Assembly (NCBI GenBank): GCA_965243825.1
Contig: CBDEVT010000001.1
Span: 2,604,001 to 2,668,000 of the forward strand
From: JAJCYX01 sp965243825
GTDB lineage: Bacteria; Chloroflexota; Dehalococcoidia; Lucifugimonadales; Lucifugimonadaceae
Direction of reading: 5' to 3'
Length of the DNA: 64,000 bases
This document shows, one piece after another, positions 17,449-26,245 of the stretch. The first letter of the stretch is position 1, and each line of letters opens with the position of its first letter. The position numbers and the translations under genes were made by a program. A model generated the notes under the pieces. The model saw only the letters and a program-made list of their open reading frames with translations, did no database searches and was not told the origin of the DNA.

Positions 17449-18945
17449 GTGTCGACGCAGTACGCTGGCAAAGTAAACGCGCCTGACTTTCCTGTTGAAC
17501 TTGACTGGCTCAATTCAGACGAACCAGTATCGCTGAGCCAACTACGCGGGAAGCTGGTCGTACTTCACTTCTGGACTTACTGCTGAATCAACTGCATGCA
17601 CGTACTTCCGCAGTTGCGGAAGCTGGAGGAGCGGCACCGAGACACGCTGGTCGTTATTGGTGTTCACTCGGCCAAGTTCCGCGCGGAAAAGCTGACAGCG
17701 AGCGTCGCTGAAGCGATAGCCCGCTATAACATCGGGCATCCTGTTGTTAACGATTCCAACTTTCAAGTTTGGAGCCAATACGGAGTCCGTGCCTGGCCGA
17801 CTCTGATGTTCATCGATCCTGAAGGCAAGGTTGTCGGTCGGCATGAAGGCGAGTTTTCGGTTGACGAACTCAACCGAGTGTTGCTTCAGATGATCGGAGA
17901 ATACGACGCAGCCGGCCTTCTGAACCGAGACCTTCTCCCTTTCCAGAGGAGAACTATAGAACGAGAGCAGAGGACCTTATCGTTCCCGGGCAAAGTAGAA
18001 GTCGATGCTGAGAATGATCGACTCTTTGTTGCCGATTCAAACCACCATCGTGTGCTGGTTACTTCACTGGACGGCCAGGTACAGACGATTATTGGCAATG
18101 GGGAGGTGAATGAATTCACCCTTGAACAACAGGGGTTTGATGATGCTGCCTTCGACAATCCGCAGGGCATGGCCCCCAATGGCAGCACGTTATATGTCGC
18201 TGATGCTGGAACACACACGATCAAACTAGTTGATCTTGACAACGAGACAGTTTCCGTTATCGCTGGTACCGGAGAGCAGTCTCTGTACCGACACCAGGGT
18301 GGCGAAGCTCTGGCGAATCCTCTCAACTCTCCTTTTGACCTCGGAGTTCATGGCGATCTTCTCTATATCGCCATGGCAGGTTTTCATCAACTCTGGTCGA
18401 TGAACCTCGTGGAACAAACCGTACAACCGTTTGCCGGGACCGGTGCAGAGGCGATCAAGGATGGACTGCGTATGGAGTCGATGCTGGCGCAACCTTACGG
18501 TCTGGCTGTCCAGGGCAGCAACGTATTCTTTGCCGACTCGGAAACCAGTTCGATCAGGCTGGCAAAAATCGGCGAAGGAGGGAGAGTTGTGACGTTGGTG
18601 GGGACTGGCCTGTTCGATTTCGGTGATGCCGAGGGCATTGGCAAAGAGGCGAAGCTTCAACACCCGCAAGGTGTGGCGGCCGGTCGAGACACCGTCTTCA
18701 TAGCCGATACTTATAACCACCGCATCAAGCGCATGAGCCTTTCGACGCTGAAGGTCGATAACGTTGCAGGAAGCGGAAGAAAAGGTAATGCGGACGGAGC
18801 CTTGGGGAGGGCCAGCTTCAACGAGCCCGCTGGATTGGCCGTGGATGGGAACCGAGTCTGGGTTGCCGACACGAATAACCACTCTGTTCGATTGATCGAT
18901 CTGGAAGAGCAGACTGTCTCAACGCTGAGTATCACCGGCGTTTAG
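17449..18945 (+). CDS. Thioredoxin-NHL repeat protein, candidate selenoprotein (in-frame UGA = Sec46)
   Basis: Resembles the NHLRC2-type architecture: an N-terminal thioredoxin-like domain (~1-150) and a C-terminal six-bladed NHL propeller (~170-498; blades with LFVADSNHHRVLV, LYVADAGTHTIKLV, VFIADTYNHRIKRM, VWVADTNNHSVRLI). The GTG at 17449 has AAAGGA 7 nt upstream. Codon 46 is TGA (17584-17586) within HFWTYC-TGA-INCMHVLP. In homologs this site reads YCCINC, so UGA replaces the N-terminal cysteine of the CINC redox motif (UxxC). A 7-bp hairpin follows at 17605-17622. The only cysteines are residues 45 and 49, so all redox chemistry sits in this motif. Without read-through the gene would be called as 449 aa from the internal ATG 17596 with half its Trx domain lost. 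Confidence 0.85.
17605..17622 (+). promoter_or_regulatory. Candidate bacterial SECIS hairpin of the Trx-NHL gene
   Basis: Perfect 7-bp stem CTTCCGC/GCGGAAG closing loop AGTT, loop beginning 26 nt after the UGA (17584-17586). The loop contains a G at its second position followed by U, as in the bacterial SECIS consensus. Confidence 0.6.
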
Positions 18946-19051
18946 AGCATAGTCGCTTCACTGTCCGGGTTCCGCCGGTTGTTGATCGCTAATCGGTGTA
19001 AGATTCCGCCAGGCGTGGGCAACCAGATTCGTCATCGAAGGGCACTTCTCA

Positions 19052-19972
19052 ATGAAACTCCTTTTCTTCAATGATTTCTCTCTTGGCGTTGTTAAAGGCG
19101 ACAACGTTGTAGATGTTTCCGATGTTGTAGCGGAAATTCCTAATGTTCATCCCCAGGACATCATCAGTGGAGTTATTGAAGAGTTCTCTGCCTATCGGTC
19201 GAGGCTCGAAGCCACCGTTGCCTCGTCTGACGGTGTTCCTCTCGATAGCGTTAGAGTCCGACCACCGTTGCCGAGGCCGGCCAACATCGACTGCATGGCC
19301 GTCAATTACATGGAGAACGGAACACGGTCTGAACCTGCGCTGATCAACACTTTCCACAAGTCACCAGGTGCGATCATCGGTCCAGGTGACACGATGGTGT
19401 TGCAGGACATACCGGCGACCATCTTCGAAGGTGAGGCGGAACTTGCCATCGTGATCGGAAAACGCGCCAAAGACGTACCTCAGTCCGAGGCCATGGACTA
19501 CATCTTTGGCTACACCAACTTCATCGACGGTTCAGCGAGAGGCCTTCCCGGCGCGAACGTGTTCCATGCCATGAAGTCACGAGATACGTTTGCTCCGATA
19601 GGTCCTTATATCGTGACCGCGGACGAGATCGCCAATCCACAGAATCTGCGGGTGCAGCTCTGGAATAACGGTGACCTGATGCAGGACTTCAACACCGACG
19701 ATATGGCCCACAACATCGCCCGCTGCATCGAGTACGTCTCATCCATCCATACCCTCGAACCGGGTGACATCCTCGCCACCGGCACAAACCATCGCGGTCT
19801 CAATCCGTTCCAGGACGGGGACGTGATCGAACTGGAGTGCGAGGGTCTAGGGCGGCTCAAATTCAACATCAAAGATGACCTAAAGCGGACGTGGGCGCGT
19901 GAAACTCGCCTGCAGCGACAGGAGCAGGGTCATGACGATGCCACTCCACAGGTCAGCGGCAAGTACGCGTAG
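19052..19972 (+). CDS. Fumarylacetoacetate hydrolase (FAH) family protein
   Basis: Cytosolic FAH-fold enzyme (hydrolase, decarboxylase or oxaloacetate tautomerase type) for 2-keto/acylpyruvate-like substrates; exact reaction unknown. Metal-ligand motif FEGEAELAIVIGK (the E-x-E of the family), then a Lys/Asp-bearing segment KSRDTFAPIGPYIVT, and EPGDILATGTNHRG near the end. The N-terminal ~75 residues form the small domain. Length 306 aa. Start ATG at 19052. The 70-nt gap to the next gene suggests a possible operon. Confidence 0.92.
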   Translation: MKLLFFNDFSLGVVKGDNVVDVSDVVAEIPNVHPQDIISGVIEEFSAYRSRLEATVASSDGVPLDSVRVRPPLPRPANIDCMAVNYMENGTRSEPALINTFHKSPGAIIGPGDTMVLQDIPATIFEGEAELAIVIGKRAKDVPQSEAMDYIFGYTNFIDGSARGLPGANVFHAMKSRDTFAPIGPYIVTADEIANPQNLRVQLWNNGDLMQDFNTDDMAHNIARCIEYVSSIHTLEPGDILATGTNHRGLNPFQDGDVIELECEGLGRLKFNIKDDLKRTWARETRLQRQEQGHDDATPQVSGKYA

Positions 19973-20043
19973 CCAACTAGCTAACCTGTAGTGTCTCGTT
20001 CTTTGAAGCTGAAGGCCATGGTCTTGGTGTAGGAGTCTCACTG

Positions 20044-20523
20044 ATGGCAGAAGGTAGGAAACCTGGAAAGCTCTCATCCGAGGAGATTGACGCCTTTCTG
20101 GCGACCCCTGTCATTGCTCGGCTCGCCACGGTACAGTCCGGTGGGGCTCCCTACGTTGCTCCGGTCTGGCAACACTGGGATGGGACTCACCTCTGGGTAA
20201 TCCCAAGGGCAAAATCCCGGTTTGCTGAGCACATACTCAATGAGCCGCGCGTCTGTGTTTCCTGCGCGGATGACATCAATCCAGAGCACACTCGCGTGAC
20301 TATCGAGGGCAGGGCAGAGGTGGTAGAGGGACCGGTGCCACTGGAAGGTCGCACGAAAGAGATCGCAGACGAAATGGCGATTCGATACATGGGTCCGGAC
20401 GGGCCAAAGTACGCATCGAAGACCGCCGATCGACTGCGATACCTCGTCAGAATCACCCCGGATAAGATCACTTCATGGGCAGGCACCGAATGGCATGAGC
20501 GATACATCGTGACGAAGGACTGA
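20044..20523 (+). CDS. Pyridoxamine 5'-phosphate oxidase-fold flavoprotein (PPOX class)
   Basis: Split-barrel flavin/F420-binding protein of 159 aa. Recognisable core: FLATPVIARLATVQSGGAPYVAPVW, then a strand LWVIPRAKSRFAEHI and RVTIEGRAEVVEG. Members are F420H2- or FMN-dependent reductases or haem/biliverdin-binding proteins; the sequence does not decide which cofactor. ATG at 20044. Followed after 4 nt by a small conserved-looking gene. Confidence 0.85.
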   Translation: MAEGRKPGKLSSEEIDAFLATPVIARLATVQSGGAPYVAPVWQHWDGTHLWVIPRAKSRFAEHILNEPRVCVSCADDINPEHTRVTIEGRAEVVEGPVPLEGRTKEIADEMAIRYMGPDGPKYASKTADRLRYLVRITPDKITSWAGTEWHERYIVTKD

Positions 20524-20527
20524 GCAA

Positions 20528-20731
20528 TTGTCGGATGATCGACTATCGGTCGAACTAACGGAAACGGAGTTGAGGATTATCAGCGGCGCTGTGAACTGGG
20601 TAACTGGCGGTCCCAATTCCATGAGTGAGCTGGAATTCCGCATTGTGATTGGAGCCGACAAACGCGAAGGTATTGAATTGATCGGCAGGATCAATGAACT
20701 GCTCCGGCGCCATTTTCCGATAGATGAGTGA
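20528..20731 (+). CDS. Small conserved-looking protein, 67 aa
   Basis: Compact soluble protein with no named family that I recognise. The pattern LSVELTETELRIISGAVNWV, then ELEFRIVIGADKREGIEL and a C-terminal helix IGRINELLRR, gives a beta-alpha-beta-alpha layout with sensible hydrophobic spacing, so it is likely real. Start TTG at 20528, 4 nt after the upstream stop, suggests translational coupling with the PPOX gene. Confidence 0.6.
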   Translation: MSDDRLSVELTETELRIISGAVNWVTGGPNSMSELEFRIVIGADKREGIELIGRINELLRRHFPIDE

Positions 20732-20802
20732 TCCTCATCTTGCTGAAACCTGACCATGCAGGCTCAACGCTGTTTGCGAGTCCACAGCGAAAGGAACCCC
20801 GA

Positions 20803-21681
20803 ATGACTATCGTAGGCGATAGCGATTTCAAGTACGAGGTTGTAACCGATTGGGCGAAAATGCCGGAGTGGTGGTCGTTCGGGCTGGCTTCAGACGTTGC
20901 AGTCGATTCGCAGGACCGCGTATGGGTCTTCTCGCGTGGTAACCACCCGGTCACATGCTGGTCCAAGGATGGCGACTTCATAGGCAGTTGGGGCGAAGGC
21001 TTTTTCCGTGAGCCGCATGGGATGTACATCGACAAAGACGACAACATCTGGCTAACGGAGAAGCAGCGACACATCGTCACCAAGCACTCGCAAGATGGCG
21101 AGATATTGCTGGAACTCGGTCAGCGCGACTACGCGCAGGTCACTGCCGGGCAACACGGGGACTTCGGCCTGCCGTTCAACTCTCCAAGCGGAGTCGCGCT
21201 GGCGTCGAACGGTGACATCTATGTGTCAGATGGCTACGGAAACCATCGCGTGCACCACTTCTCTCCCGATGGCGAACTGAAAAACTCATGGGGCAGATCT
21301 GGAACTGGACCTGGTGAGTTCACACTCCTGCATAAGGTTGGAATCGACTCCCAGGACCGCGTCTACATCTGCGACCGTGAGAACCACCGGATCCAGCGTT
21401 TCGATCTCGCAGGCAATTACATTGACGAATGGAACGATGTAGCGGGCCCTGGAGACACCTACTTTCATACGGACGGCATGGTCTATGTGGTCGAGCAGGG
21501 CGGAGGCAACGGCGTTTCTATCTGGACTGGGGATGGTGAACTTGTCACTCGCTGGCGCGGCGTGGCAGAGGCCTGCGAGGCGGCGCACGGCTGCTGGGTG
21601 GACAGTGAAGGCTCGATCTACGTCGCTGAAATTGGCCAGCCGGACCACGGCCAACGTGTCAGGAAATTCGTCCGAATCTAG
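20803..21681 (+). CDS. NHL-repeat propeller protein (peptidyl-amidating-lyase-like)
   Basis: Beta-propeller of NHL repeats, 292 aa, without signal peptide. Repeats include VDSQDRVWVFSRGNHPV, IDKDDNIWLTEKQRHIV, ALASNGDIYVSDGYGNHRV, IDSQDRVYICDRENHRI and a C-terminal VDSEGSIYVAEIG. The conserved H in each blade and the metal-site-like residues recall peptidyl-alpha-hydroxyglycine alpha-amidating lyase relatives, but no substrate can be stated. The start ATG at 20803 has AAAGGA upstream; the frame is open earlier but unsupported. Often annotated as a 6-bladed propeller in Chloroflexi. Confidence 0.85.
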   Translation: MTIVGDSDFKYEVVTDWAKMPEWWSFGLASDVAVDSQDRVWVFSRGNHPVTCWSKDGDFIGSWGEGFFREPHGMYIDKDDNIWLTEKQRHIVTKHSQDGEILLELGQRDYAQVTAGQHGDFGLPFNSPSGVALASNGDIYVSDGYGNHRVHHFSPDGELKNSWGRSGTGPGEFTLLHKVGIDSQDRVYICDRENHRIQRFDLAGNYIDEWNDVAGPGDTYFHTDGMVYVVEQGGGNGVSIWTGDGELVTRWRGVAEACEAAHGCWVDSEGSIYVAEIGQPDHGQRVRKFVRI

Positions 21682-21741
21682 ACCCGAATAACCCAAACTC
21701 TTCTGTCAGCAACTCGAAGGTCGTGAGAGCAAAGTACAGCC

Positions 21742-23193
21742 ATGTCACCTCAACTTCCATCCTCAGCTGACGACCTGGGCTTCACTCCTGTTCACGAATT
21801 AAGGGAGCTGATCGCCCAGAAGAAACTTTCGCCGGTCGAGCTGACAGAGGCGCATTTCCGGCAGGCAGATGACCTGGATCCGAAGCTGGGCATCTACATC
21901 AACAGGCTCGATGAGATGGCGTTTGAGCAAGCCAGAGAAGCCGAGCAAGCCGTGATGAATGGTGAAGACCTGGGACCTCTCCACGGCATTCCGCTACCTG
22001 TCAAAGACACCGAGGCGATGGCCGGAGTCATCTGGACACACGGTTCTTTGCCCCACAAGGACTCCGTTGCTGAGAAGGACTCGATTCCGGTTCGTCGATT
22101 CAAGTCTGCAGGCGCTGTCATAACTGGCAAGACCAACACACCTGAAAACGGGTTTGCTGGAACCACAGAGAATCGACTTGGCTCACCTGCCCGCAATCCG
22201 TGGGATGTCGAACGGACTCCAGGTGGTTCATCAGGTGGAGCGGCAGCAGCGGTCGCCGCTGGACTCTCAAGCATGGCCTCAGGAGGCGATGGTGGTGGTT
22301 CAATCCGAATCCCAGCTGGCTTCTCTGGTGTCTACGGCATCAAGCCAACCCAGGGGCGAGTTCCCCGCGGAGGCTGGTCCAAAGATGCCTTAAACATCAT
22401 GAACAACGCGTGTTCGGGGCCAATCACCCGCACCGTGCGTGACGCCGCGATTGCTCTGCAACTACTGTCGGGACCAGATATCGACACTGAGTACGGCATC
22501 ATCCAGGAAGCTCCTCCCGATTTCGAAGCTGCCCTCACCAAGGGAGTGAAGGGACTAAAGATTGGCTGGAGCCACGATCTCGGAGGTAATCCGGTCGATC
22601 CTGAAGTTGTCGGTGTCGCCGAAGGTCTTGCTCGTAAGTTTGAACAGCTCGGTGCTCATGTGGAAGATGTGGACTTCAGACCAGGTGACCATACCGACGT
22701 GTTCTGGACCTGGTTTGACTATTTCACCGTCAAAGGGCTCTCTGCCTACAGGGAAGACTTTGATAACAGCAGGGACCAGTTCACCACCTATTTCGGCGAA
22801 TACATGGACCGAGCAGACACCTTGCCCGCAGAACGTATGTGGGAAGTCTTCAACGAGATCGGCGAGTACCGTGACTACACCAATCGGTATTTCGAAAAAT
22901 ACGACCTTTTGCTGTCTCCGTCACTCGCCGTGCCGGCGTTCAAGATCGGTGAAGAGCCGGAAATGATCGACGGAAAATCGGTGCCACACCGACTGTGGGG
23001 ATTCACCCCATTCACTTACCTGTTCAACCTGACAGGAAACCCCGCCGCATCGATTCCTGCTGGCTTTTCTGAAAACGGTCTTCCGATTGGCATACAGATC
23101 GTGGGACACATGCGCGACGAAGAGAACGTGCTCGCGGCTTCGGCTGCGTTGGAGCAAGCCAAGCCCTGGGCTGATAAGCGCCCGGTTGTCTAG
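21742..23193 (+). CDS. Amidase (amidase-signature family)
   Basis: Cytosolic Ser-Ser-Lys amidase of 483 aa, which hydrolyses amide bonds in small carboxamides; GatA relative, but stand-alone here. Catalytic Lys in PLPVKDTEAM (~residue 90), the glycine/serine signature around TPGGSSGGAAAAVAAG with SMASGGDGGGSIRIPA containing the cis-Ser and nucleophilic Ser. C-terminal part FNLTGNPAASIPAG is typical. Start ATG at 21742. Since there is no gatB or gatC neighbour, a catabolic amidase is more likely than the tRNA amidotransferase subunit. Confidence 0.93.
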   Translation: MSPQLPSSADDLGFTPVHELRELIAQKKLSPVELTEAHFRQADDLDPKLGIYINRLDEMAFEQAREAEQAVMNGEDLGPLHGIPLPVKDTEAMAGVIWTHGSLPHKDSVAEKDSIPVRRFKSAGAVITGKTNTPENGFAGTTENRLGSPARNPWDVERTPGGSSGGAAAAVAAGLSSMASGGDGGGSIRIPAGFSGVYGIKPTQGRVPRGGWSKDALNIMNNACSGPITRTVRDAAIALQLLSGPDIDTEYGIIQEAPPDFEAALTKGVKGLKIGWSHDLGGNPVDPEVVGVAEGLARKFEQLGAHVEDVDFRPGDHTDVFWTWFDYFTVKGLSAYREDFDNSRDQFTTYFGEYMDRADTLPAERMWEVFNEIGEYRDYTNRYFEKYDLLLSPSLAVPAFKIGEEPEMIDGKSVPHRLWGFTPFTYLFNLTGNPAASIPAGFSENGLPIGIQIVGHMRDEENVLAASAALEQAKPWADKRPVV

Positions 23194-23417
23194 CCAGGCT
23201 AAGAGGCCGGGAAAGATTTCTCTCTGCTGAGCACAGTTGCTTCATGCATTTGCAAAAAAAAACTGCGGCACTATGTGACTTTTAGACAATCGTGTCAGTT
23301 TGACTGCGCGTCTTCTATGTCGATACTTCAAGAACATGCCGAACCCTCGTTCTGCCGCTGCCTGCTATCGTGATGATTCGTATCCTTTATTAAGTTCTGT
23401 CTGCTCGCGTTACTCAT

Positions 23418-23870
23418 ATGAACCTGTTTAGCCTCACACTTGCATCTTCAATTCGCATTGAGGCCGAACGTGAGAAGGTGTGGCAGGTATTCACCGATAT
23501 TTCAGGTTGGAGTAGATGGTGTCGAGTGTGTTTGGAAGCAAACACCAACTCCAACTTCAATTGGTCGCCAGGACAATGCATAGCGCTCAGATTCAAGATG
23601 GCAGGACTGGGAATACCGTTTGAAGTGGCGCTTAAAGAAGTTGAACCAAACGATCAGATCGCCTGGATTTCGACGAAGCTATCGGTAACGGCCGTCCGAA
23701 CGTTTACTTTCGTAGATTCTGATGGTGGCACGATGGTTACTGACCACAAAGTGTTCAGGTCTCCAATAGCGCCGTTACGGCTGTTTTACCCTCGACCAAT
23801 AATCCGGCACTTGAGTGAATCGATGTTGGCAGATCTTAAGACGGAATGTGAACGAGCGGCGTCTACATGA
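23418..23870 (+). CDS. SRPBCC (polyketide cyclase/START-like) family protein
   Basis: Helix-grip-fold lipid/ligand-binding protein of 150 aa. N-terminal strand SSIRIEAEREKVWQVFTDIS and SRWC match the START/polyketide-cyclase pattern (a hydrophobic strand followed by xxVWxxxTDxxxWxxW). ATG at 23418; the stop overlaps the ATG of the following PIG-L gene (ATGA), so the two are translationally coupled. Function unknown. Confidence 0.85.
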   Translation: MNLFSLTLASSIRIEAEREKVWQVFTDISGWSRWCRVCLEANTNSNFNWSPGQCIALRFKMAGLGIPFEVALKEVEPNDQIAWISTKLSVTAVRTFTFVDSDGGTMVTDHKVFRSPIAPLRLFYPRPIIRHLSESMLADLKTECERAAST

Positions 23871-24643
23871 CCGATGATAGAACAGGCAAGAAGGCGCTCG
23901 CGGTGTTCGCACACCCCGATGATGAAACGCTGTTGGCTGGCGCACTGATCCCCATGCTCATTGCAGAAGGTTGGAATTTCCAATTGCTCTGTGTAGCACC
24001 GGGGGACGAAGACGACCGCGTTCGCAGGATGGAGAGCGCCGCGTATGATCTGGGCATCTCCCGGGTGAGCTCGTTGCGTTTCGCTCCACTGGTCAATGAT
24101 GCTAGTTCGGACATTGGGCCCAAATTACCCCTGCTAGCATCCGCTCCGGAATCAGTGGTTGCCGATCAAATCGCAGGGAAGATTACCGAAGTCGGCCCTA
24201 ATATGATCTTGACTCATTCACCGAAAGGTGACTACGGACATCTCGATCACATCATCTGTCACAGAGCGACTGTCAAGGCTGCTGTTCGTACCGGATCTGA
24301 AGCTGTGGTTTACGCACTCGCATGGTCGAAAAGGGCTTTGTGGATACACTCTCTGATTGGCCGTGTAGCGCGTCTGGTTACACGGTCTGTTGATAAGCCA
24401 GTGCTGGACCAGATGTCCTCAGCAGCAGCAGCAATGGGCGAAGGTTCGCCGGACCATGATCTGGCTGACACAAGGTACAAAACACACAGAGTGAACAGAT
24501 TCCTGGATGTCAGAAAGCGTGCGAGCAGGCATTATGCCAAAGAGCTTGCTCAAGGGCCGTTGTCTCTGCGGCTCCTGGAGGCATCACCGACTTGGTTGCA
24601 AAGACCCATACTGGGCCAAGCTCGTCTCATGCGTGTGAGATAG
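23867..24643 (+). CDS. PIG-L family deacetylase
   Basis: Zinc-dependent LmbE/PIG-L N-deacetylase of 258 aa. Zinc motif FAHPDDETLLAG (HPDDE, residues ~17-21), second metal site in HLDHIICHRAT (HxDH), and SPKGDYGHLDH. Family members deacetylate GlcNAc-type sugars (mycothiol, bacillithiol, GlcNAc-PI, lincosamide precursors). The 4-nt overlap with the SRPBCC gene suggests a shared pathway, whose substrate cannot be named. Confidence 0.92.
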   Translation: MTDDRTGKKALAVFAHPDDETLLAGALIPMLIAEGWNFQLLCVAPGDEDDRVRRMESAAYDLGISRVSSLRFAPLVNDASSDIGPKLPLLASAPESVVADQIAGKITEVGPNMILTHSPKGDYGHLDHIICHRATVKAAVRTGSEAVVYALAWSKRALWIHSLIGRVARLVTRSVDKPVLDQMSSAAAAMGEGSPDHDLADTRYKTHRVNRFLDVRKRASRHYAKELAQGPLSLRLLEASPTWLQRPILGQARLMRVR

Positions 24644-24854
24644 GCACACGTATGAACATCCGAATAATGAAATCTGTGTTTAATTATCGATCAAGTTCGA
24701 CAACTCTCCCCCGAGGTGATTCAGGGTAGAACATCCGAATCGCGACCTTTTACAACCGTGTGCGACTAGGGTTGGCACCCAATGGATACATCGAGTTCCA
24801 GTTCAAACTGAGTAACAATTGGAAGTTTGAGGCAGCCGCGAAACGGCTTCAACT

Positions 24855-26240
24855 ATGTGGGCTGAACAGAAACCCCATAACTACCAACGCGTGCTAGTCG
24901 CCGCGATAGTGCTGACCCTAGTGTCGATTGCACTTCACTTGGTACTGTCCTCGTTCACGCTCTCCGGGGGTGTTGTCTCCCACGTCGCAGGCGAAGCTAT
25001 AGCAGCCACGTTGGCCGGACTCGTTGGCGCCACACTGATTAGCATCTCAACTGCGGGTGGTCAGCGGTGGATCAGGATTCTTGGCCTGGGTCTTGTTTTC
25101 GTCGCCGGACTTGACCTACTTCACATGGTGTTTAGCACCTCTAAGGCGATAGAAGTGTTTGATGGAGATTCTGTCTTAAGTGACTGGACCTCCTTGCTGA
25201 GCAGGGTGGTGTTAAGCGCCGTGGCTTTGGGCACCGTTTTGTCATTGGCGCGACGTGATACCGAAAGCGAAACGGATCACCGGCCACTACCGATCATTCT
25301 GTTACCCGCAGCTCTAGTAGTCGTCCTCGTGGCTGCTTCGGCAGCTCTGGCACTAACGGGTAGTCAAGCGCCATCTGATTTGTCTATCGAGACCGCTCTT
25401 TCACTGTTGCCCGGATCGCTATTTCTAATCGCCTTCGTGATCTTTCAGCATCGGAGTTCTGAGCTCAGCTTCATGTTTTCGGCGTTCGGAGTGTTTTTGT
25501 TCTCAAACGGTATAGCTGATGGGAGTTTCATGGCCTACTCATCGGACCCGTTCGACAATTACTATGGCGTGTTCCATATCTTTAAGCTGTTCAGTTATGG
25601 GGTCCTTCTGTTTGGCATACTCGCAGAGTCTCAGAAGCTCTACAGGTTCGAGTTCGAAGCGCGTAGAGAGCTGGGTAACATTAACGACAGTCTGAACGAT
25701 GCGAATTTGCACCTCACAACAGCCACGAACGACCTGAAGGCCTTGAATCAGATTGGGCGCCTAGCGAGTGAATCTCACGATCTGGCCGAAAGATTCGAAG
25801 AAATTGCATCTATCCTCGAATCACGCATCAGAACTGACAGGACACTCGTCGCAACGATGCCGCTCGAGGCTGGAGACTGCACCATAGAGGCGGTCTATGG
25901 CGTCTCGATACCAGGCCGTGGCCGAGGTGACCCTCTTCCACTGGCGGGAACCATAATCGGCGAGGTGGTCAGGAAACGTCAGACACTTCACTTTGACGAC
26001 TCCAACATTGAGGAGTTCGAGAAACTCGACCCGAGGCTGGTTGCGGATCGCGAAGTCGGATTCCGTTCCTGGCTCTCTACTCCGGTGGTCGCGGAGGATG
26101 AAGTGGTTGGAGTACTGATGGTGCGAACGAGGGTCAGCCACGCATATGGCGAAAGGGAGACTCAATTTTTAGAGCAGGTCGCCTCGCAGATAGCTGGCCT
26201 TGTCCGAGCGATTCGCCTGTCTAGACATCGCGCAGCCTGA
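24855..26240 (+). CDS. Membrane sensor: seven/eight-TM MASE-like domain plus GAF, no output domain
   Basis: Residues ~10-265 form about eight hydrophobic helices in a MASE3-like arrangement (VAGLDLLHMVFSTSK, then PLPIILLPAALVVVLV, and FHIFKLFSYGVLLFGILAE). A coiled-coil linker follows (~270-310), then a GAF domain (~310-455, ending QFLEQVASQIAGLV). There is no kinase, GGDEF, EAL or HTH domain, so the signal output must come from a partner or by dimerisation. Convergent with the ABC-F gene (stop codons 5 nt apart). Confidence 0.78.
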   Translation: MWAEQKPHNYQRVLVAAIVLTLVSIALHLVLSSFTLSGGVVSHVAGEAIAATLAGLVGATLISISTAGGQRWIRILGLGLVFVAGLDLLHMVFSTSKAIEVFDGDSVLSDWTSLLSRVVLSAVALGTVLSLARRDTESETDHRPLPIILLPAALVVVLVAASAALALTGSQAPSDLSIETALSLLPGSLFLIAFVIFQHRSSELSFMFSAFGVFLFSNGIADGSFMAYSSDPFDNYYGVFHIFKLFSYGVLLFGILAESQKLYRFEFEARRELGNINDSLNDANLHLTTATNDLKALNQIGRLASESHDLAERFEEIASILESRIRTDRTLVATMPLEAGDCTIEAVYGVSIPGRGRGDPLPLAGTIIGEVVRKRQTLHFDDSNIEEFEKLDPRLVADREVGFRSWLSTPVVAEDEVVGVLMVRTRVSHAYGERETQFLEQVASQIAGLVRAIRLSRHRAA

Positions 26241-26245
26241 ATCCG

